Below are positions 1-8,513 of a stretch of DNA of 64,000 nt, piece by piece. Both the position numbers and the translations under genes were made by a program. Each line of letters opens with the position of its first letter. Position 1 is the stretch's first letter. The stretch comes from Nocardia acididurans (GTDB lineage Bacteria > Actinomycetota > Actinomycetes > Mycobacteriales > Mycobacteriaceae), in assembly GCF_016741815.1 (NCBI RefSeq), contig NZ_JAERRJ010000013.1, positions 186,001-250,000 on the forward strand, read 5' to 3'. Under the pieces are notes generated by a model. That model did not search any database. It was not told where the DNA came from and worked only from the letters and a program-made list of their open reading frames with translations.

Positions 1-188
1 CGACCGGGCCGACGAATCTCACGGCCGCGCTGGTGTGCCGGGATACGGCGCATCTGTACCGGTATGTCACCGAGAGTCTGGGAGCCCTGGACGGGATCGT
101 CGGGCTCGAGGTGACGCCCGCGCTGCGGGTGTTCAAGCAGGCGCAGACCTTTCTGGATACGGATCGGATCGCAGTGGTGCGCGCATAG
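1..188 (+). CDS. Lrp/AsnC-family transcriptional regulator, C-terminal fragment
   Basis: The window opens inside this gene. The reading frame starting at base 3 runs 61 codons to a TAG at 186-188. The peptide contains GPTNLTAALVC, then a helix around LYRYVTESLGAL, then GIVGLEVTPALRVFKQ. This is the pattern of the ligand-binding RAM/AsnC domain that ends Lrp-family regulators. The DNA-binding half lies upstream of the window, so its effector and targets cannot be told. It ends 92 bases before the iron-uptake gene and is probably not part of that unit. Confidence 0.75.
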   Translation, partial: TGPTNLTAALVCRDTAHLYRYVTESLGALDGIVGLEVTPALRVFKQAQTFLDTDRIAVVRA

Positions 189-248
189 CGGGGCGTGGTT
201 TGCTGCCGGTTGACTCCGGTCGCCGGGCTCTGGCAGGGTGGCTAGCTA

Positions 249-267
249 TTAGGTTAGGCTAACTTTG
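249..267 (+). promoter_or_regulatory. IdeR/DmdR-type iron box
   Basis: The 19 bases match the actinobacterial IdeR consensus TTAGGTTAGGCTAACCTAA at 16 positions (mismatches at 16, 18 and 19). The box ends 13 bases before the GTG start of the siderophore-binding lipoprotein. From knowledge of IdeR/DmdR1, iron-loaded repressor here would shut off the uptake genes when iron is plentiful. Confidence 0.85.
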
Positions 268-280
268 CTTTAGGAGTGGT

Positions 281-1297
281 GTGCGGACAATCCCGAGAAG
301 GCGGCGAGTGCTGGCGGCACTCGGCGCGGCGCTGGTCGTCGCCACTGTAAGCGGCTGCGGTACAAGCGGTACCGGTGCCGACACCGGTGCTTCGACGATC
401 ACCGCCGAAGCGGGCGCTTACCCGGTCACCGTCGAACACCGGTACGGGGCGACCACCGTCGAATCCGCGCCCGAGCGGATTGCCGTCGTCGGCTACAGCG
501 ACGAGGACTTCGTGCTCGCCTTCGGCGGCGTGCCGGTACTCACCCGGAAGTGGTACAACGACGAGATCCAGCCGTGGCAGCAGCCGTATCTGCAAGCGGG
601 GCAACGGAATCTGGTCGACATGGGCACCGGTGCCGTACCCGTGGAAAAGGTCGCGGCGGCCAAGCCGGACCTCATCATCGGCGTGTACTCCGGCATCTCC
701 GAGCGGGAGTACCAGTCCCTCAGCAAGATCGCACCGGTGATCGTCTCGCGGGCCGGCTACATCGACTACGGCCAGCCGTGGCAGGACACCACCCGCCAGA
801 TCGGCGCCGCACTCGGACAGCCCGCCAAAGCCGAACAGCTGGTGAACGCGCTGGAAGCCCGCTTCGCCGCGGCGCGCACCGCGCACCCGCAGTGGGCGGG
901 CCGCACCGTTTCGGTCGCCACCTTCACCGGCAGTCAGCCGAGCATCTTCGGCGGCGAGGACCCGCGGCCCCGCTTCTTCCAGAACCTCGGCTTCCGCACC
1001 CCCGCCGAATACGATGCCCTGACCGGTGATTCGTTCCACGCCACCGTCTCCCTGGAGAACGCCCGCCTGCTCGATCAGGATCTGCTGGTGTGGGATCAGC
1101 TGTCCTTCACGCAAGGCGGGCGCGCCACCATCGCGGGCAATCCGTCGCTGGCGGTGCTGGGGGCCATGCGCGAGAACCGCACCGTCTACCTCGACGGTGA
1201 ACTCGAGAAAGCCTTCGGCTGGCAGACGGTCCTGTCCCTGCCCGCCGCCCTCGACGGCGTGATCCCGCTGCTCGAGCAGACCGGCCTCCGCGGCTGA
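281..1297 (+). CDS. Iron-siderophore ABC transporter substrate-binding lipoprotein
   Basis: 338 residues. It starts at GTG with AGGAG at 272-276. A signal peptide with an Arg-rich start and a hydrophobic core ends in a lipobox VSGC (Cys26), so the protein is anchored outside the membrane. The rest is a class III periplasmic-binding fold: ERIAVVGYSDEDFVLAFG, then KPDLIIGVYSG, and a second lobe with SIFGGEDPRPRFFQNLGF, as in FepB/FhuD/CdtB-like ferric-siderophore binders. It delivers the ferric siderophore to the two FecCD permeases that follow. An iron box precedes the gene, so iron repression is expected. Which siderophore it binds cannot be read. Confidence 0.9.
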   Translation: MRTIPRRRRVLAALGAALVVATVSGCGTSGTGADTGASTITAEAGAYPVTVEHRYGATTVESAPERIAVVGYSDEDFVLAFGGVPVLTRKWYNDEIQPWQQPYLQAGQRNLVDMGTGAVPVEKVAAAKPDLIIGVYSGISEREYQSLSKIAPVIVSRAGYIDYGQPWQDTTRQIGAALGQPAKAEQLVNALEARFAAARTAHPQWAGRTVSVATFTGSQPSIFGGEDPRPRFFQNLGFRTPAEYDALTGDSFHATVSLENARLLDQDLLVWDQLSFTQGGRATIAGNPSLAVLGAMRENRTVYLDGELEKAFGWQTVLSLPAALDGVIPLLEQTGLRG

Positions 1298-1457
1298 CCG
1301 GGGTGCCGAGAGTGCACCGGTTCGGGCAGACCGCGGACGGGAGATTCGTTCGGGCGCAGCGGAGTAGCCGGGTTCACCGATGCGCCGTATTCATCGGGTG
1401 GCGCACGGAACCACCACCACGGTGTCGCGCCGAGCGGGGCAGTTCCGGAGGTGGCGG

Positions 1458-2576
1458 GTGAGCGGGGCGAGCGCGGTGAACCGGGCGCGATCGGTCGGCC
1501 GACAGCGCACGGGGCTGCCCGCACTTGCGCCGGGGGCCGCGCGACGCCGTCGGCTGGGCGGCGTGGCCGTGCTGGGCGCGCTGCTGGTCGCCGGTGTGCT
1601 GGGGTCGCTGGCCATCGGCTCGCACAGCCTGGATCCGGGGACGGTGTGGGCGGCGCTGTTCGAGCGGTTCACCACCGATCCGGCGCAGATAGCGGCCATG
1701 AATCCCGAAGCGGCGGAACGCAACAGCGCCGCCATAACCGTGCAGTCGCTGCGACTGCCGCGCACGCTGCTGGGGCTCGCGGCCGGGGCGGCGCTGGGCG
1801 TGGCGGGCGCCTTGATTCAAGGGCATACGCGCAATGCCATCGCCGACCCCGGGCTGCTGGGGGTCAATGCCGGGGCCGGGTTCGCCATGGTGCTGGCCGT
1901 CTCGGTGCTCGGATTGAGCGCGCCGCTGGCGTATGTGTGGTTCGCGCTGGCGGGGGCGGCCTTCGCGGCACTGCTGGTGTTCGGGCTGAGCTCGGTCGGA
2001 GACGGCGGCCCGATCACCCTGCTGCTGGTCGGCTCCGGGATCTCGGTCTTCCTCAGCGCGTTGACCTCTGTGACGGTGCTGTCGGATATGAACTCGCTCA
2101 ACCTGATCCGCTTCTGGAACACCGGATCCATTGCGGGGCGCGGATTCACGGTGTTGTGGGTGACCCTGCCGTTCCTGGCGCTCGGCGTGATACTGGCCTG
2201 TGCGCAAGCGAGCGTCATCAACATGCTGAATCTCGGTGAGGATGTCGCGCGCGGGCTCGGCGTCGCCGTCGGGCGCTCCCGGGTGCTCGGGCTGATCGCG
2301 CTCACGCTGCTGGCCGGTGCGGCCACCGCCGCCTGCGGCGCCATCGCCTTCCTGGGTTTGATTGTGCCGCACCTGGTTCGACGGTTCACCGGACCCGATC
2401 ACCGCTGGCTGCTGCCGTGCGCCGGGCTGGCCGGCGCCGTGCTCATGCTCTTCGCCGATATCGCGGGCCGCATCGTGAACCTGCCCGGCGAGATTCCGGT
2501 GGGTATCATGCTCTCACTCGTCGGCGCACCGGTTTTCGTGCTGCTGGCCTGGTCGGGACGGGTGGCGAAATGGTGA
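1458..2576 (+). CDS. FecCD-family siderophore permease 1
   Basis: 372 residues from the GTG at 1458, chosen because GGAGG sits at 1447-1451, six bases upstream; an ATG at 1380 would add 26 Arg-rich residues. The protein has about nine to ten membrane helices. It carries the FecCD signatures LPRTLLGLAAGAALGVAGAL, DPGLLGVNAGA and, near the C terminus, AFLGLIVPHLVRRFTGPDHR, which includes the loop that docks the ATPase. It forms half of the inner-membrane channel with the next gene, which it overlaps by seven bases. No ATP-binding gene is present, so the ATPase must come from elsewhere. Confidence 0.9.
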   Translation: MSGASAVNRARSVGRQRTGLPALAPGAARRRRLGGVAVLGALLVAGVLGSLAIGSHSLDPGTVWAALFERFTTDPAQIAAMNPEAAERNSAAITVQSLRLPRTLLGLAAGAALGVAGALIQGHTRNAIADPGLLGVNAGAGFAMVLAVSVLGLSAPLAYVWFALAGAAFAALLVFGLSSVGDGGPITLLLVGSGISVFLSALTSVTVLSDMNSLNLIRFWNTGSIAGRGFTVLWVTLPFLALGVILACAQASVINMLNLGEDVARGLGVAVGRSRVLGLIALTLLAGAATAACGAIAFLGLIVPHLVRRFTGPDHRWLLPCAGLAGAVLMLFADIAGRIVNLPGEIPVGIMLSLVGAPVFVLLAWSGRVAKW

Positions 2577-3748
2577 GAATCCGACCCCGGCAGGATGCCG
2601 CCGTACCCGGAGCCGCCGTACCTGAAACCGCTGCACCCGGCGCTGCCGCATCCGGTACTGCGGTCTCGGTTCCGTCCGCGGCTACGCTGGTCCGCTTGCG
2701 CCGCAGCCGACCGGCGTTGCGGGTGTGGGCGCTGTCGTGGGTGTGGCGGCCGCGAATGGTGCTGGCGCTCAGCGTGACCGGGCTGCTCGTGGTGGCACTG
2801 GGGCTGCTCACGGTATCCACCGGGGACTACTTCATTCCGCTACCGGATGTGTTCGCGGCACTGTCCGGAGACTCCGGGGATGCCGGGAACCGGTTGGTGG
2901 TCATGGAGTTTCGGCTGCCGCGCGCGGTGCTCGGTGCGGCGGCGGGCGCGGCGCTCGGGATCTCCGGCGCCATCGTGCAGTCGGTGGCGCGAAATCCCCT
3001 GGCGTCGCCCGATGTTCTCGGTATCACGGCGGGGGCGGGCACGGTGGCGGTGGCAGCCGCTACCGGGGCCTCGGGTTTCGGAGTGCTCGCGGGCGCGATC
3101 GGCACGACGGCGGCCGCCATCGCGGGTGGCCTGGGGACGGGGCTGGCGGTGTATCTGCTGGCCTGGCGACGCGGAATCGACGGCTACCGTTTGATTCTCA
3201 TCGGTATCGCGGTGACAGCGTTCCTGCACGCCGTCACCGATTGGCTGCTTGCGCGGGCGGATCTGCGCAATGCCGCGGCGGCGCAGAGCTGGCTCAGCGG
3301 ATCACTGGACGGACGGGACTGGTCCGATGCCGCCGTGGTGGCCATCGGCCTGAGTTGCTGTGTGGCGCTGCTGTTCTGGCATGCGCGCTCGCTCGGTCCG
3401 ATGCAGCTCGGGGACGACTGCGCGGTCGGGGTGGGTGTGCCGCTGGGGCGGGCGCGGGCGCTGCTGCTGATCATCGCCGTGCTGCTGGCGGGGGTGGCGG
3501 TGGCCGGGGTCGGGCCGGTGCCGTTCGTGGCGTTCGCGGCGCCGCAGATCGCCATGCGGCTGTGCCGCGCGCCGGTCCCGCCGCTGGTGGGTTCGGCGGC
3601 GACCGGCGCGCTGCTGCTGCTCGGCGCGGATTGGACGGCGCGTTCGCTGTGGGAGCGGGAGTTGCCGGTCGGGGTGATCACCGCGCTGCTCGGTGGTCCG
3701 CTGCTGGTCGCTCTCGTGTTGCGGCGCAATCGGCGCATCGGTCGGTGA
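2570..3748 (+). CDS. FecCD-family siderophore permease 2
   Basis: 392 residues. The ATG at 2570 overlaps the stop of permease 1, indicating translational coupling. A longer reading from 2417 is possible but would sit inside the upstream gene. The first ~60 residues are a low-complexity run rich in Ala, Pro and Val with repeated AVPGAA-like units, an unusual cytoplasmic extension. The membrane domain then shows the FecCD pattern LPRAVLGAAAGAALGISGAI, NPLASPDVLGITAGA and VGPVPFVAFAAPQIAMRL. It pairs with permease 1 to import ferric siderophore supplied by the lipoprotein at 281-1297. Confidence 0.9.
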   Translation: MVRIRPRQDAAVPGAAVPETAAPGAAASGTAVSVPSAATLVRLRRSRPALRVWALSWVWRPRMVLALSVTGLLVVALGLLTVSTGDYFIPLPDVFAALSGDSGDAGNRLVVMEFRLPRAVLGAAAGAALGISGAIVQSVARNPLASPDVLGITAGAGTVAVAAATGASGFGVLAGAIGTTAAAIAGGLGTGLAVYLLAWRRGIDGYRLILIGIAVTAFLHAVTDWLLARADLRNAAAAQSWLSGSLDGRDWSDAAVVAIGLSCCVALLFWHARSLGPMQLGDDCAVGVGVPLGRARALLLIIAVLLAGVAVAGVGPVPFVAFAAPQIAMRLCRAPVPPLVGSAATGALLLLGADWTARSLWERELPVGVITALLGGPLLVALVLRRNRRIGR

Positions 3749-3793
3749 GCACGCGGAAATCTCTCCCGCGTGTCGCACGGTGTGGTGTTTGCC

Positions 3794-3809
3794 TCGAACA
3801 CGTGTTCGT
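3794..3809 (+). promoter_or_regulatory. LexA (SOS) box upstream of recA
   Basis: TCGAACACGTGTTCGT contains the actinobacterial/Bacillus-type LexA operator GAAC-N4-GTTC inside an almost perfect palindrome. It lies 91 bases before the recA start. LexA repression relieved by the RecA filament is the expected control. Confidence 0.9.
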
Positions 3810-3828
3810 TTAAGCTCGTCGTCGGAAC

Positions 3829-3851
3829 TTGTCGGTGCCGCCCTCTAACGT
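3829..3851 (+). promoter_or_regulatory. RecA-NDp (PafBC-type) LexA-independent promoter
   Basis: TTGTCGGTG at 3829-3837, exactly eight bases, then TAACGT at 3846-3851. This fits the mycobacterial RecA-NDp motif TTGTCRGTG-N8-TAN3T that PafBC activates on DNA damage. It sits downstream of the LexA box, so recA has two separately controlled damage promoters, as in mycobacteria. Confidence 0.85.
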
Positions 3852-3899
3852 GGGCGCCAACCACAGAGAGACTCACCCATTCAGAAGGGGACCAAGACG

Positions 3900-4934
3900 A
3901 TGGCACCACAGGCATTCGATCGCGACAAGGCGCTCGAGCTGGCGTTGGCGCAGGTGGAGAAGAGCTTCGGCAAGGGCGCGGTCATGCGCCTGGGCGAAGA
4001 GGCGCGCCAGCCCATTTCCGTGATTCCGACGGGGTCGATCGCACTCGATGTCGCCCTGGGTATCGGTGGTCTGCCGCGTGGCCGCATCGTCGAGATCTAC
4101 GGTCCGGAATCCTCCGGTAAGACCACGGTCGCCCTGCACGCGGTGGCGAACGCGCAGGCCGCCGGCGGTGTGGCGGCGTTCATCGACGCCGAGCACGCGC
4201 TCGATCCCGACTACGCCCGCAAGCTCGGCGTCGACACCGACGCCCTGCTGGTCTCCCAGCCCGACACCGGTGAGCAGGCGCTCGAAATCGCCGACATGCT
4301 GGTGCGTTCCGGCGCCATCGACATCATCGTCATCGACTCGGTCGCGGCCCTGGTGCCCCGCGCCGAAATCGAGGGCGAGATGGGTGACAGCCACGTCGGT
4401 CTGCAGGCCCGCCTCATGAGCCAGGCCCTGCGCAAGATGACCTCCGCCCTCAACAACTCGGGCACCACCGCCATCTTCATCAACCAGCTGCGCGAGAAGA
4501 TCGGCGTCATGTTCGGCTCCCCCGAAACCACCACCGGTGGTAAGGCGCTGAAGTTCTACGCCTCCGTGCGCCTGGACGTCCGCCGCATCGAGACCCTGAA
4601 GGACGGCTCCGACGCGGTCGGTAACCGCACCCGCGTCAAGGTCGTCAAGAACAAGGTCTCCCCGCCGTTCAAGCAGGCCGAGTTCGACATCCTCTACGGT
4701 TTCGGCATCTCCAAGGAGGGCTCGATCATCGACCAGGGCGTCGAGCAGGGCTTCATCCGCAAGTCCGGCTCCTGGTACACCTACGAGGGCGACCAGCTCG
4801 GCCAGGGCAAGGAAAACGCCCGCAAGTTCCTGCTGGAGAACACCGACGTCCGCGACGAGATCGAAAAGAAGATCAAGGAAAAGCTGGGCATCGGCGCCGA
4901 CGTCACCGCCGAAGAGACCCCGGCCGACTTCTAG
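3900..4934 (+). CDS. recA: RecA recombinase
   Basis: 344 residues, the usual bacterial length, with no intein (unlike M. tuberculosis). Walker A GPESSGKT is at residues 68-75 and the Walker B strand IIVIDSVAAL lies near residue 142. Loop L2 and the conserved FINQLREKIGVMFG and ETTTGGKALKFYAS stretches are all intact. The ATG follows AGAAGGGG at about ten bases. It binds single-stranded DNA, drives strand exchange and triggers LexA self-cleavage. It is followed three bases later by recX, so the two are almost certainly cotranscribed. Both damage-inducible promoters upstream apply to the pair. Confidence 0.98.
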   Translation: MAPQAFDRDKALELALAQVEKSFGKGAVMRLGEEARQPISVIPTGSIALDVALGIGGLPRGRIVEIYGPESSGKTTVALHAVANAQAAGGVAAFIDAEHALDPDYARKLGVDTDALLVSQPDTGEQALEIADMLVRSGAIDIIVIDSVAALVPRAEIEGEMGDSHVGLQARLMSQALRKMTSALNNSGTTAIFINQLREKIGVMFGSPETTTGGKALKFYASVRLDVRRIETLKDGSDAVGNRTRVKVVKNKVSPPFKQAEFDILYGFGISKEGSIIDQGVEQGFIRKSGSWYTYEGDQLGQGKENARKFLLENTDVRDEIEKKIKEKLGIGADVTAEETPADF

Positions 4935-4937
4935 TCC

Positions 4938-6269
4938 ATGCCAGAACGGGAAACCCCTGGGCCCCGGCACAACCCGCCGGGGCCCACCGGCCCCCGCCTC
5001 GAAGCGGTGGAACGCCTCCGCCGCGAACTCGAAGCCCTGGAGTCCCGCAAATCCCGCCGCGCCGTTTCCACCCGCGCGGCGTCCCCACGCACCCGAACCC
5101 GAACCACCGCACCCGATGCCGACTCCCTGCACTCCGGCTACGGTCCGGCAATAGGCAGCTGGGTCGAATCCCACCCCGCCACCGGCTCAACCGGCTACGG
5201 CACGAGCTCGGCTGACTACGGCACCGACGGCTCTGGGCCGACGAGCGGCGAACCCGGCAATCCCGCGCCCCGTGGACGGTTCTACGCCGACCCGGAGGAC
5301 ACCCCGGGCGATATCCACGCCGACGACGACCCCTGGGCCGACCCGGAATCCGCAGTCACTCAACGACGTTCGCCCCTCGGGCGACGCCGCTCGCCGGGGC
5401 AGCGGCAAGAGGAAGAGTCTGCTGCCCCTGGCGACGGCGGGGAAGCGGGGAAGTCGCGCCGCATCTCGTCGCGTCGCACCGACGCACCCCGTGCGGCGGA
5501 AGCCGAGTCCGCCCCGCATGACCCGAACGGCGACGGATCACCTTCTCCGCACCTGCCGGACAACGAACCGGGGCAGGAAGATTCGCGCGACGCGGGGAAC
5601 GGGTGGGGTTCCGCACGTGGATCTCGGCGAGGTCGGGGCGGTGCTTCGCGTTCCGGCTATGGTGCCACCGAGGACGATGAGACGCGCGGTGCACGGCGTC
5701 GAGGTGGGCGCGGACGGGCGAGGCCGGATGGAACAGCCTCAGAGACAGGCGAGTCCGGTCTGCCCGGCGGCGGCACCGACGCGCAAGCCAAAGAGGTGTG
5801 CCTGCGCCTGCTCACCGATCGCGCCCGCAGTCGCGCCGAACTCGCGGACAAACTGGCCGCCAAAGGGTTCAGCACCGCGGTGGCCGATCGAGCGCTGGAC
5901 CGTCTGACCGAGGTCGGCCTGATCGATGATCAGGCATTCGCGGAGCAGTGGGTGCATTCGCGGCATACGTTCTCCGGCAAGGGGAAGAAGGCGCTCGCAC
6001 AGGAGCTCCGCCGCAAGGGCGTAGCCCAGGAACACGCCGAGGAAGCACTGTCCAGGATCAGCGCCGAGGACGAAGACGAGCGGGCCGCCGACCTGGTACA
6101 GCGAAAACTGCGATCCCTGCCGCGAGACCTGGACCGAGAGAAGGCCATCCGCCGACTGGTCGGCATGCTCGCCCGGCGCGGCTACAACCAGTCAACCGCC
6201 TTCACCGTGGTGAAGAACGCCCTCGCGGATCGCGACCTCGGAGACCTCGACGAGCCCGGCTCACTCTGA
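4938..6269 (+). CDS. recX: RecX regulatory protein with a long disordered N-terminal extension
   Basis: The family core starts near residue 284: AKEVCLRLLTDRARSRAEL, then VGLIDDQAFAEQWV, then RRGYNQSTAFTVVKNAL. It forms the three tandem three-helix repeats with which RecX binds the RecA filament and restrains it. RecX is normally about 150-270 residues; here the open frame adds about 280 residues in front, rich in Arg, Ser, Gly, Pro, Asp and Glu with no recognisable domain. The ATG at 4938 directly follows the recA stop. Third-position GC in the middle of the extension looks lower than in neighbouring genes, so part may be poorly constrained. A shorter product from an internal start remains possible. 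Confidence 0.85.
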   Translation: MPERETPGPRHNPPGPTGPRLEAVERLRRELEALESRKSRRAVSTRAASPRTRTRTTAPDADSLHSGYGPAIGSWVESHPATGSTGYGTSSADYGTDGSGPTSGEPGNPAPRGRFYADPEDTPGDIHADDDPWADPESAVTQRRSPLGRRRSPGQRQEEESAAPGDGGEAGKSRRISSRRTDAPRAAEAESAPHDPNGDGSPSPHLPDNEPGQEDSRDAGNGWGSARGSRRGRGGASRSGYGATEDDETRGARRRGGRGRARPDGTASETGESGLPGGGTDAQAKEVCLRLLTDRARSRAELADKLAAKGFSTAVADRALDRLTEVGLIDDQAFAEQWVHSRHTFSGKGKKALAQELRRKGVAQEHAEEALSRISAEDEDERAADLVQRKLRSLPRDLDREKAIRRLVGMLARRGYNQSTAFTVVKNALADRDLGDLDEPGSL

Positions 6270-6324
6270 GCCGCTCGAACTTCTTCGCGGCAAATTCCAG
6301 GCCGCGCATACTTTCCAGCGGGGT

Positions 6325-6356
6325 GGCGGGGGCAGAGTTCGGTCTCTGCCCCCGCC
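6325..6356. terminator. Hairpin terminator between convergent recX and SnoaL-like gene
   Basis: A perfect 13-bp inverted repeat (6325-6337 with 6344-6356) closed by a six-base loop, TTCGGT. It lies between two convergent genes and has no long T-run, so it probably works for both directions. Confidence 0.7.
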
Positions 6357-6380
6357 GCTGTCATTGTGGGCGGGATCGTG

Positions 6381-6872
6381 CTACGCGGTGGGGAAGCGGC
6401 GGGTGCCGGTGACGGACCAGACCTCGGCGATTTTGCCGTCGCGGATGTCGAACATATCGATGCCGCTGGGGCCTTCCGGAGTGTCGACATACCAACGGGC
6501 TGCGAAGAACCCGGTGCCCGCCGGGGTCACCTCGCCTGCGGCGGTGCCGTCGAGAGCGAAGCGGATGCCGGGGTGGGTGGCATGGAAGTCGTGCAGGAAG
6601 TCGACGAAGTGTGCGGGGCCGCGCAGGCTGTCGCCGGGGTGCGTGTTGTCCCCGGCGGTGCCGTTGGCCGCGAAGCGAATTCGAAAGTCGGGGGTGCAGA
6701 GCTCGCGGGCGAGGTGGTAGGCGCCATTCCACAATTCCGTCCAGCGGATCGCGAGCTGGTCGGCGGTTGGTGAGGGGGAGCCGGTCGGCGTGCCCGGATC
6801 CGCGCTGGTGCCGGGTGCGGTGGCGGGGTCTGTCGTGGTGGCGGCGCTGCTGCCGGATGCGCTGGGGGACAT
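6381..6872 (-). CDS. SnoaL-like / NTF2-fold protein
   Basis: 163 residues. After a Ser/Thr/Ala/Pro-rich stretch of about 38 residues, the protein has the NTF2-like cone fold of SnoaL-type proteins: QLAIRWTELWNGAYHLARE, then RGPAHFVDFLHDFHATHPGIRF and, at the end, GIDMFDIRDGKIAEVWSV. Members of this fold are small enzymes or ligand pockets (polyketide cyclases, isomerases, orphan proteins), and no substrate can be assigned. It lies just downstream of the WYL regulator on the same strand (57-base gap), which may control it. Confidence 0.75.
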   Translation of the reverse strand: MSPSASGSSAATTTDPATAPGTSADPGTPTGSPSPTADQLAIRWTELWNGAYHLARELCTPDFRIRFAANGTAGDNTHPGDSLRGPAHFVDFLHDFHATHPGIRFALDGTAAGEVTPAGTGFFAARWYVDTPEGPSGIDMFDIRDGKIAEVWSVTGTRRFPTA

Positions 6873-6929
6873 GGGTTCTCCTCGGGCCGTGGTCGCCGCG
6901 TTGGTCTCGCGGCGGTCGACCTTCAGGGT

Positions 6930-7664
6930 TCAGGGATGCCGCGACAGCGGTATGTCCGTGATCGCACTCACATCGAGGAGTTTGCCTATGCCGGTGGGGA
7001 TGGTGGACAGGTCGATGTCGCGGGTGGGGGCGGGCTCGTTCAGGACGGTGGCGCTGTGGATGCGGTCGAGGCGGAAACCTCTCAGGTCGTTGCGCATTCG
7101 GCACCAGGCGTAGAGGTACCAGTGGTCGCCGCCGATCAGGGCGAGGGGTTCGGCGAGGCGTTCGGAGGGGGTGTCGTTGCGGTCCACGTATTCCAGACGT
7201 AGGACGCGGCGTTGGAGCAGGGCTTCGAGTACCTCCGGGGGGACCGGTGGTGGCTCCTTGGGCAGCAATCGGATTCGATCGCTCAGATCTCCCGCGGTCG
7301 CCCGGTCGCCTTCGGGGAGTACCGCCAGCACTTTGTGTACCGCGGATCTGGCTGCTGCCGCGAACGGGGTGGCGGCCAGCATCGGCAGCGCCACGAGCAG
7401 CGCGGTCGCCTCGGTCGCGGTGAGTGATACCGGTGCGAGGGTGCGCGCCCGTTCCAGCGCGTAACCGCCCTGCGGACCCGGTACCGCCATGATCGGCACC
7501 CCTGCGGCCTGCAGCGCGGCGATATCGCGCACGATGGTTCGCGGCGTCACCTCCAGCCGCGCCGCCAACTGCCGTGCCGTCCGCGGCCGTGGACTGTACG
7601 CCCGCAACTCCTCGGCGAGCGCATACAACCGCTCGGTCTTGGTCACGCCCGAATTCTCGCTCAC
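6930..7664 (-). CDS. WYL-domain helix-turn-helix transcriptional regulator
   Basis: 244 residues. Residues about 8-60 form an HTH_11/DeoR-like DNA-binding domain (RTARQLAARLEVTPRTIVRD, then GVPIMAVPGPQGGYAL). The second half is a WYL-type sensor domain around LRLEYVDRNDTPSERLAEP and LIGGDHWYLYAWCRMRNDLR, whose W-Y-L residues are visible in DHWYLYAW. Proteins of this YafY-like type usually repress or activate neighbouring genes in response to an unidentified ligand, sometimes nucleic acid. The nearest likely target is the SnoaL-like gene downstream. Confidence 0.85.
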   Translation of the reverse strand: MSENSGVTKTERLYALAEELRAYSPRPRTARQLAARLEVTPRTIVRDIAALQAAGVPIMAVPGPQGGYALERARTLAPVSLTATEATALLVALPMLAATPFAAAARSAVHKVLAVLPEGDRATAGDLSDRIRLLPKEPPPVPPEVLEALLQRRVLRLEYVDRNDTPSERLAEPLALIGGDHWYLYAWCRMRNDLRGFRLDRIHSATVLNEPAPTRDIDLSTIPTGIGKLLDVSAITDIPLSRHP

Positions 7665-7691
7665 CCCACCGACAACCGGAGGGCGCAGTGC

Positions 7692-7979
7692 TCAGTGGAA
7701 CACTCGGTGGTGATGCCGCCGCACGGTGGACCGTCGCCCCGGTCCTCGATTCCCGGCCCGCATCACCGGTCGCTGGGTCGCCAGTCGCGGCGTCGCCGGT
7801 TCGGCAGCGACCGCACCGCGACCGCGTTCCGGCGGCATCATGCGCCGCCACCCCTCCCGAGCCGCCAGCACTCCCATCGTCGCCGCCAGTGCGGCGAGCC
7901 CCGCCGCGATCGGAGCGACGAGGGTGGCCACCAGCAGCCCGAGAATGAATTGTTTTCGCCCACGGACATACTCGCTCAT
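7692..7979 (-). CDS. Small membrane protein of unknown function
   Basis: 95 residues from an ATG at 7979; an in-frame start ten codons earlier is also possible. Residues about 10-43 form one long or two short hydrophobic segments (FILGLLVATLVAPIAAGLAA). The tail is Arg- and His-rich and low in complexity. No family is recognised. The gene lies 27 bases upstream of the WYL regulator on the same strand. The Arg-rich tail could partly be read-through of non-constrained sequence, so the call is weak. Confidence 0.4.
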   Translation of the reverse strand: MSEYVRGRKQFILGLLVATLVAPIAAGLAALAATMGVLAAREGWRRMMPPERGRGAVAAEPATPRLATQRPVMRAGNRGPGRRSTVRRHHHRVFH

Positions 7980-8079
7980 GCTCGCCAGTATGCGAGCCGC
8001 ACGACCCACCTGTCTGCAGCTCCACCGACATTCACCGAGCTACCGCCGAGTTCCCTCCGGCCCCGGGCCGCCGACGGGT

Positions 8080-8511
8080 TCAGAACCCATAGATCTGTTC
8101 GCCCGATCGGTATCGGCGGTCGAGGTCGGTCAGAATGTCCCGCAGGGCGTCGAGATCGAGGTCGGCGAGCTTCTTGAACCGCACACACGACTTGCCGACC
8201 GAAACCTTGCCCAGGCGCTCGGCATTGGCCTCGGCGATGTACCGGCCGTCCTGCAGTGCCGAAAGATAGAGGGAGAGACCGGCTTTGCGGGGCGCGAGCG
8301 CCACGATGGGCCAGTCCTTCGGCTCTTTCATGGCCTTGGTCTTATAGGGGATGGGGCCGTAGCCGAGCATGGTCATGCCCATGCCGACGGTGACCACGGG
8401 GGTGAGAGCCGGTGCGCCCGAACGGATGAACTCGTCGAGTGCACGCAGCTCCGCTTCCCGCGCACCGGCGGCGGCGAAGAACGCCTCCCGCGCTGTCTCC
8501 AGCTCGCTCAT
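8080..8511 (-). CDS. DUF1801 (YdhG-like) protein
   Basis: 143 residues starting at the ATG at 8511. The sequence follows the DUF1801 pattern: LRALDEFIRSGAPAL, MTMLGYGPIPYKTK, WPIVALAPRKAGLSLYLS and a final KSCVRFKKLADLDLDALRDI. The family has a small alpha/beta fold and no firm biochemical function. Only two bases separate it from the end of gluD on the same strand, so it may be carried on the tail of the glutamate-transport transcript. The much longer minus-strand frame to 9321 is out-of-frame read-through of gluD and is not used. Confidence 0.8.
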   Translation of the reverse strand: MSELETAREAFFAAAGAREAELRALDEFIRSGAPALTPVVTVGMGMTMLGYGPIPYKTKAMKEPKDWPIVALAPRKAGLSLYLSALQDGRYIAEANAERLGKVSVGKSCVRFKKLADLDLDALRDILTDLDRRYRSGEQIYGF

Positions 8512-8513
8512 CG

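Noticed and set aside
3900..4934. RecA intein
   Set aside because: The gene is 344 codons with no insertion in the conserved blocks.
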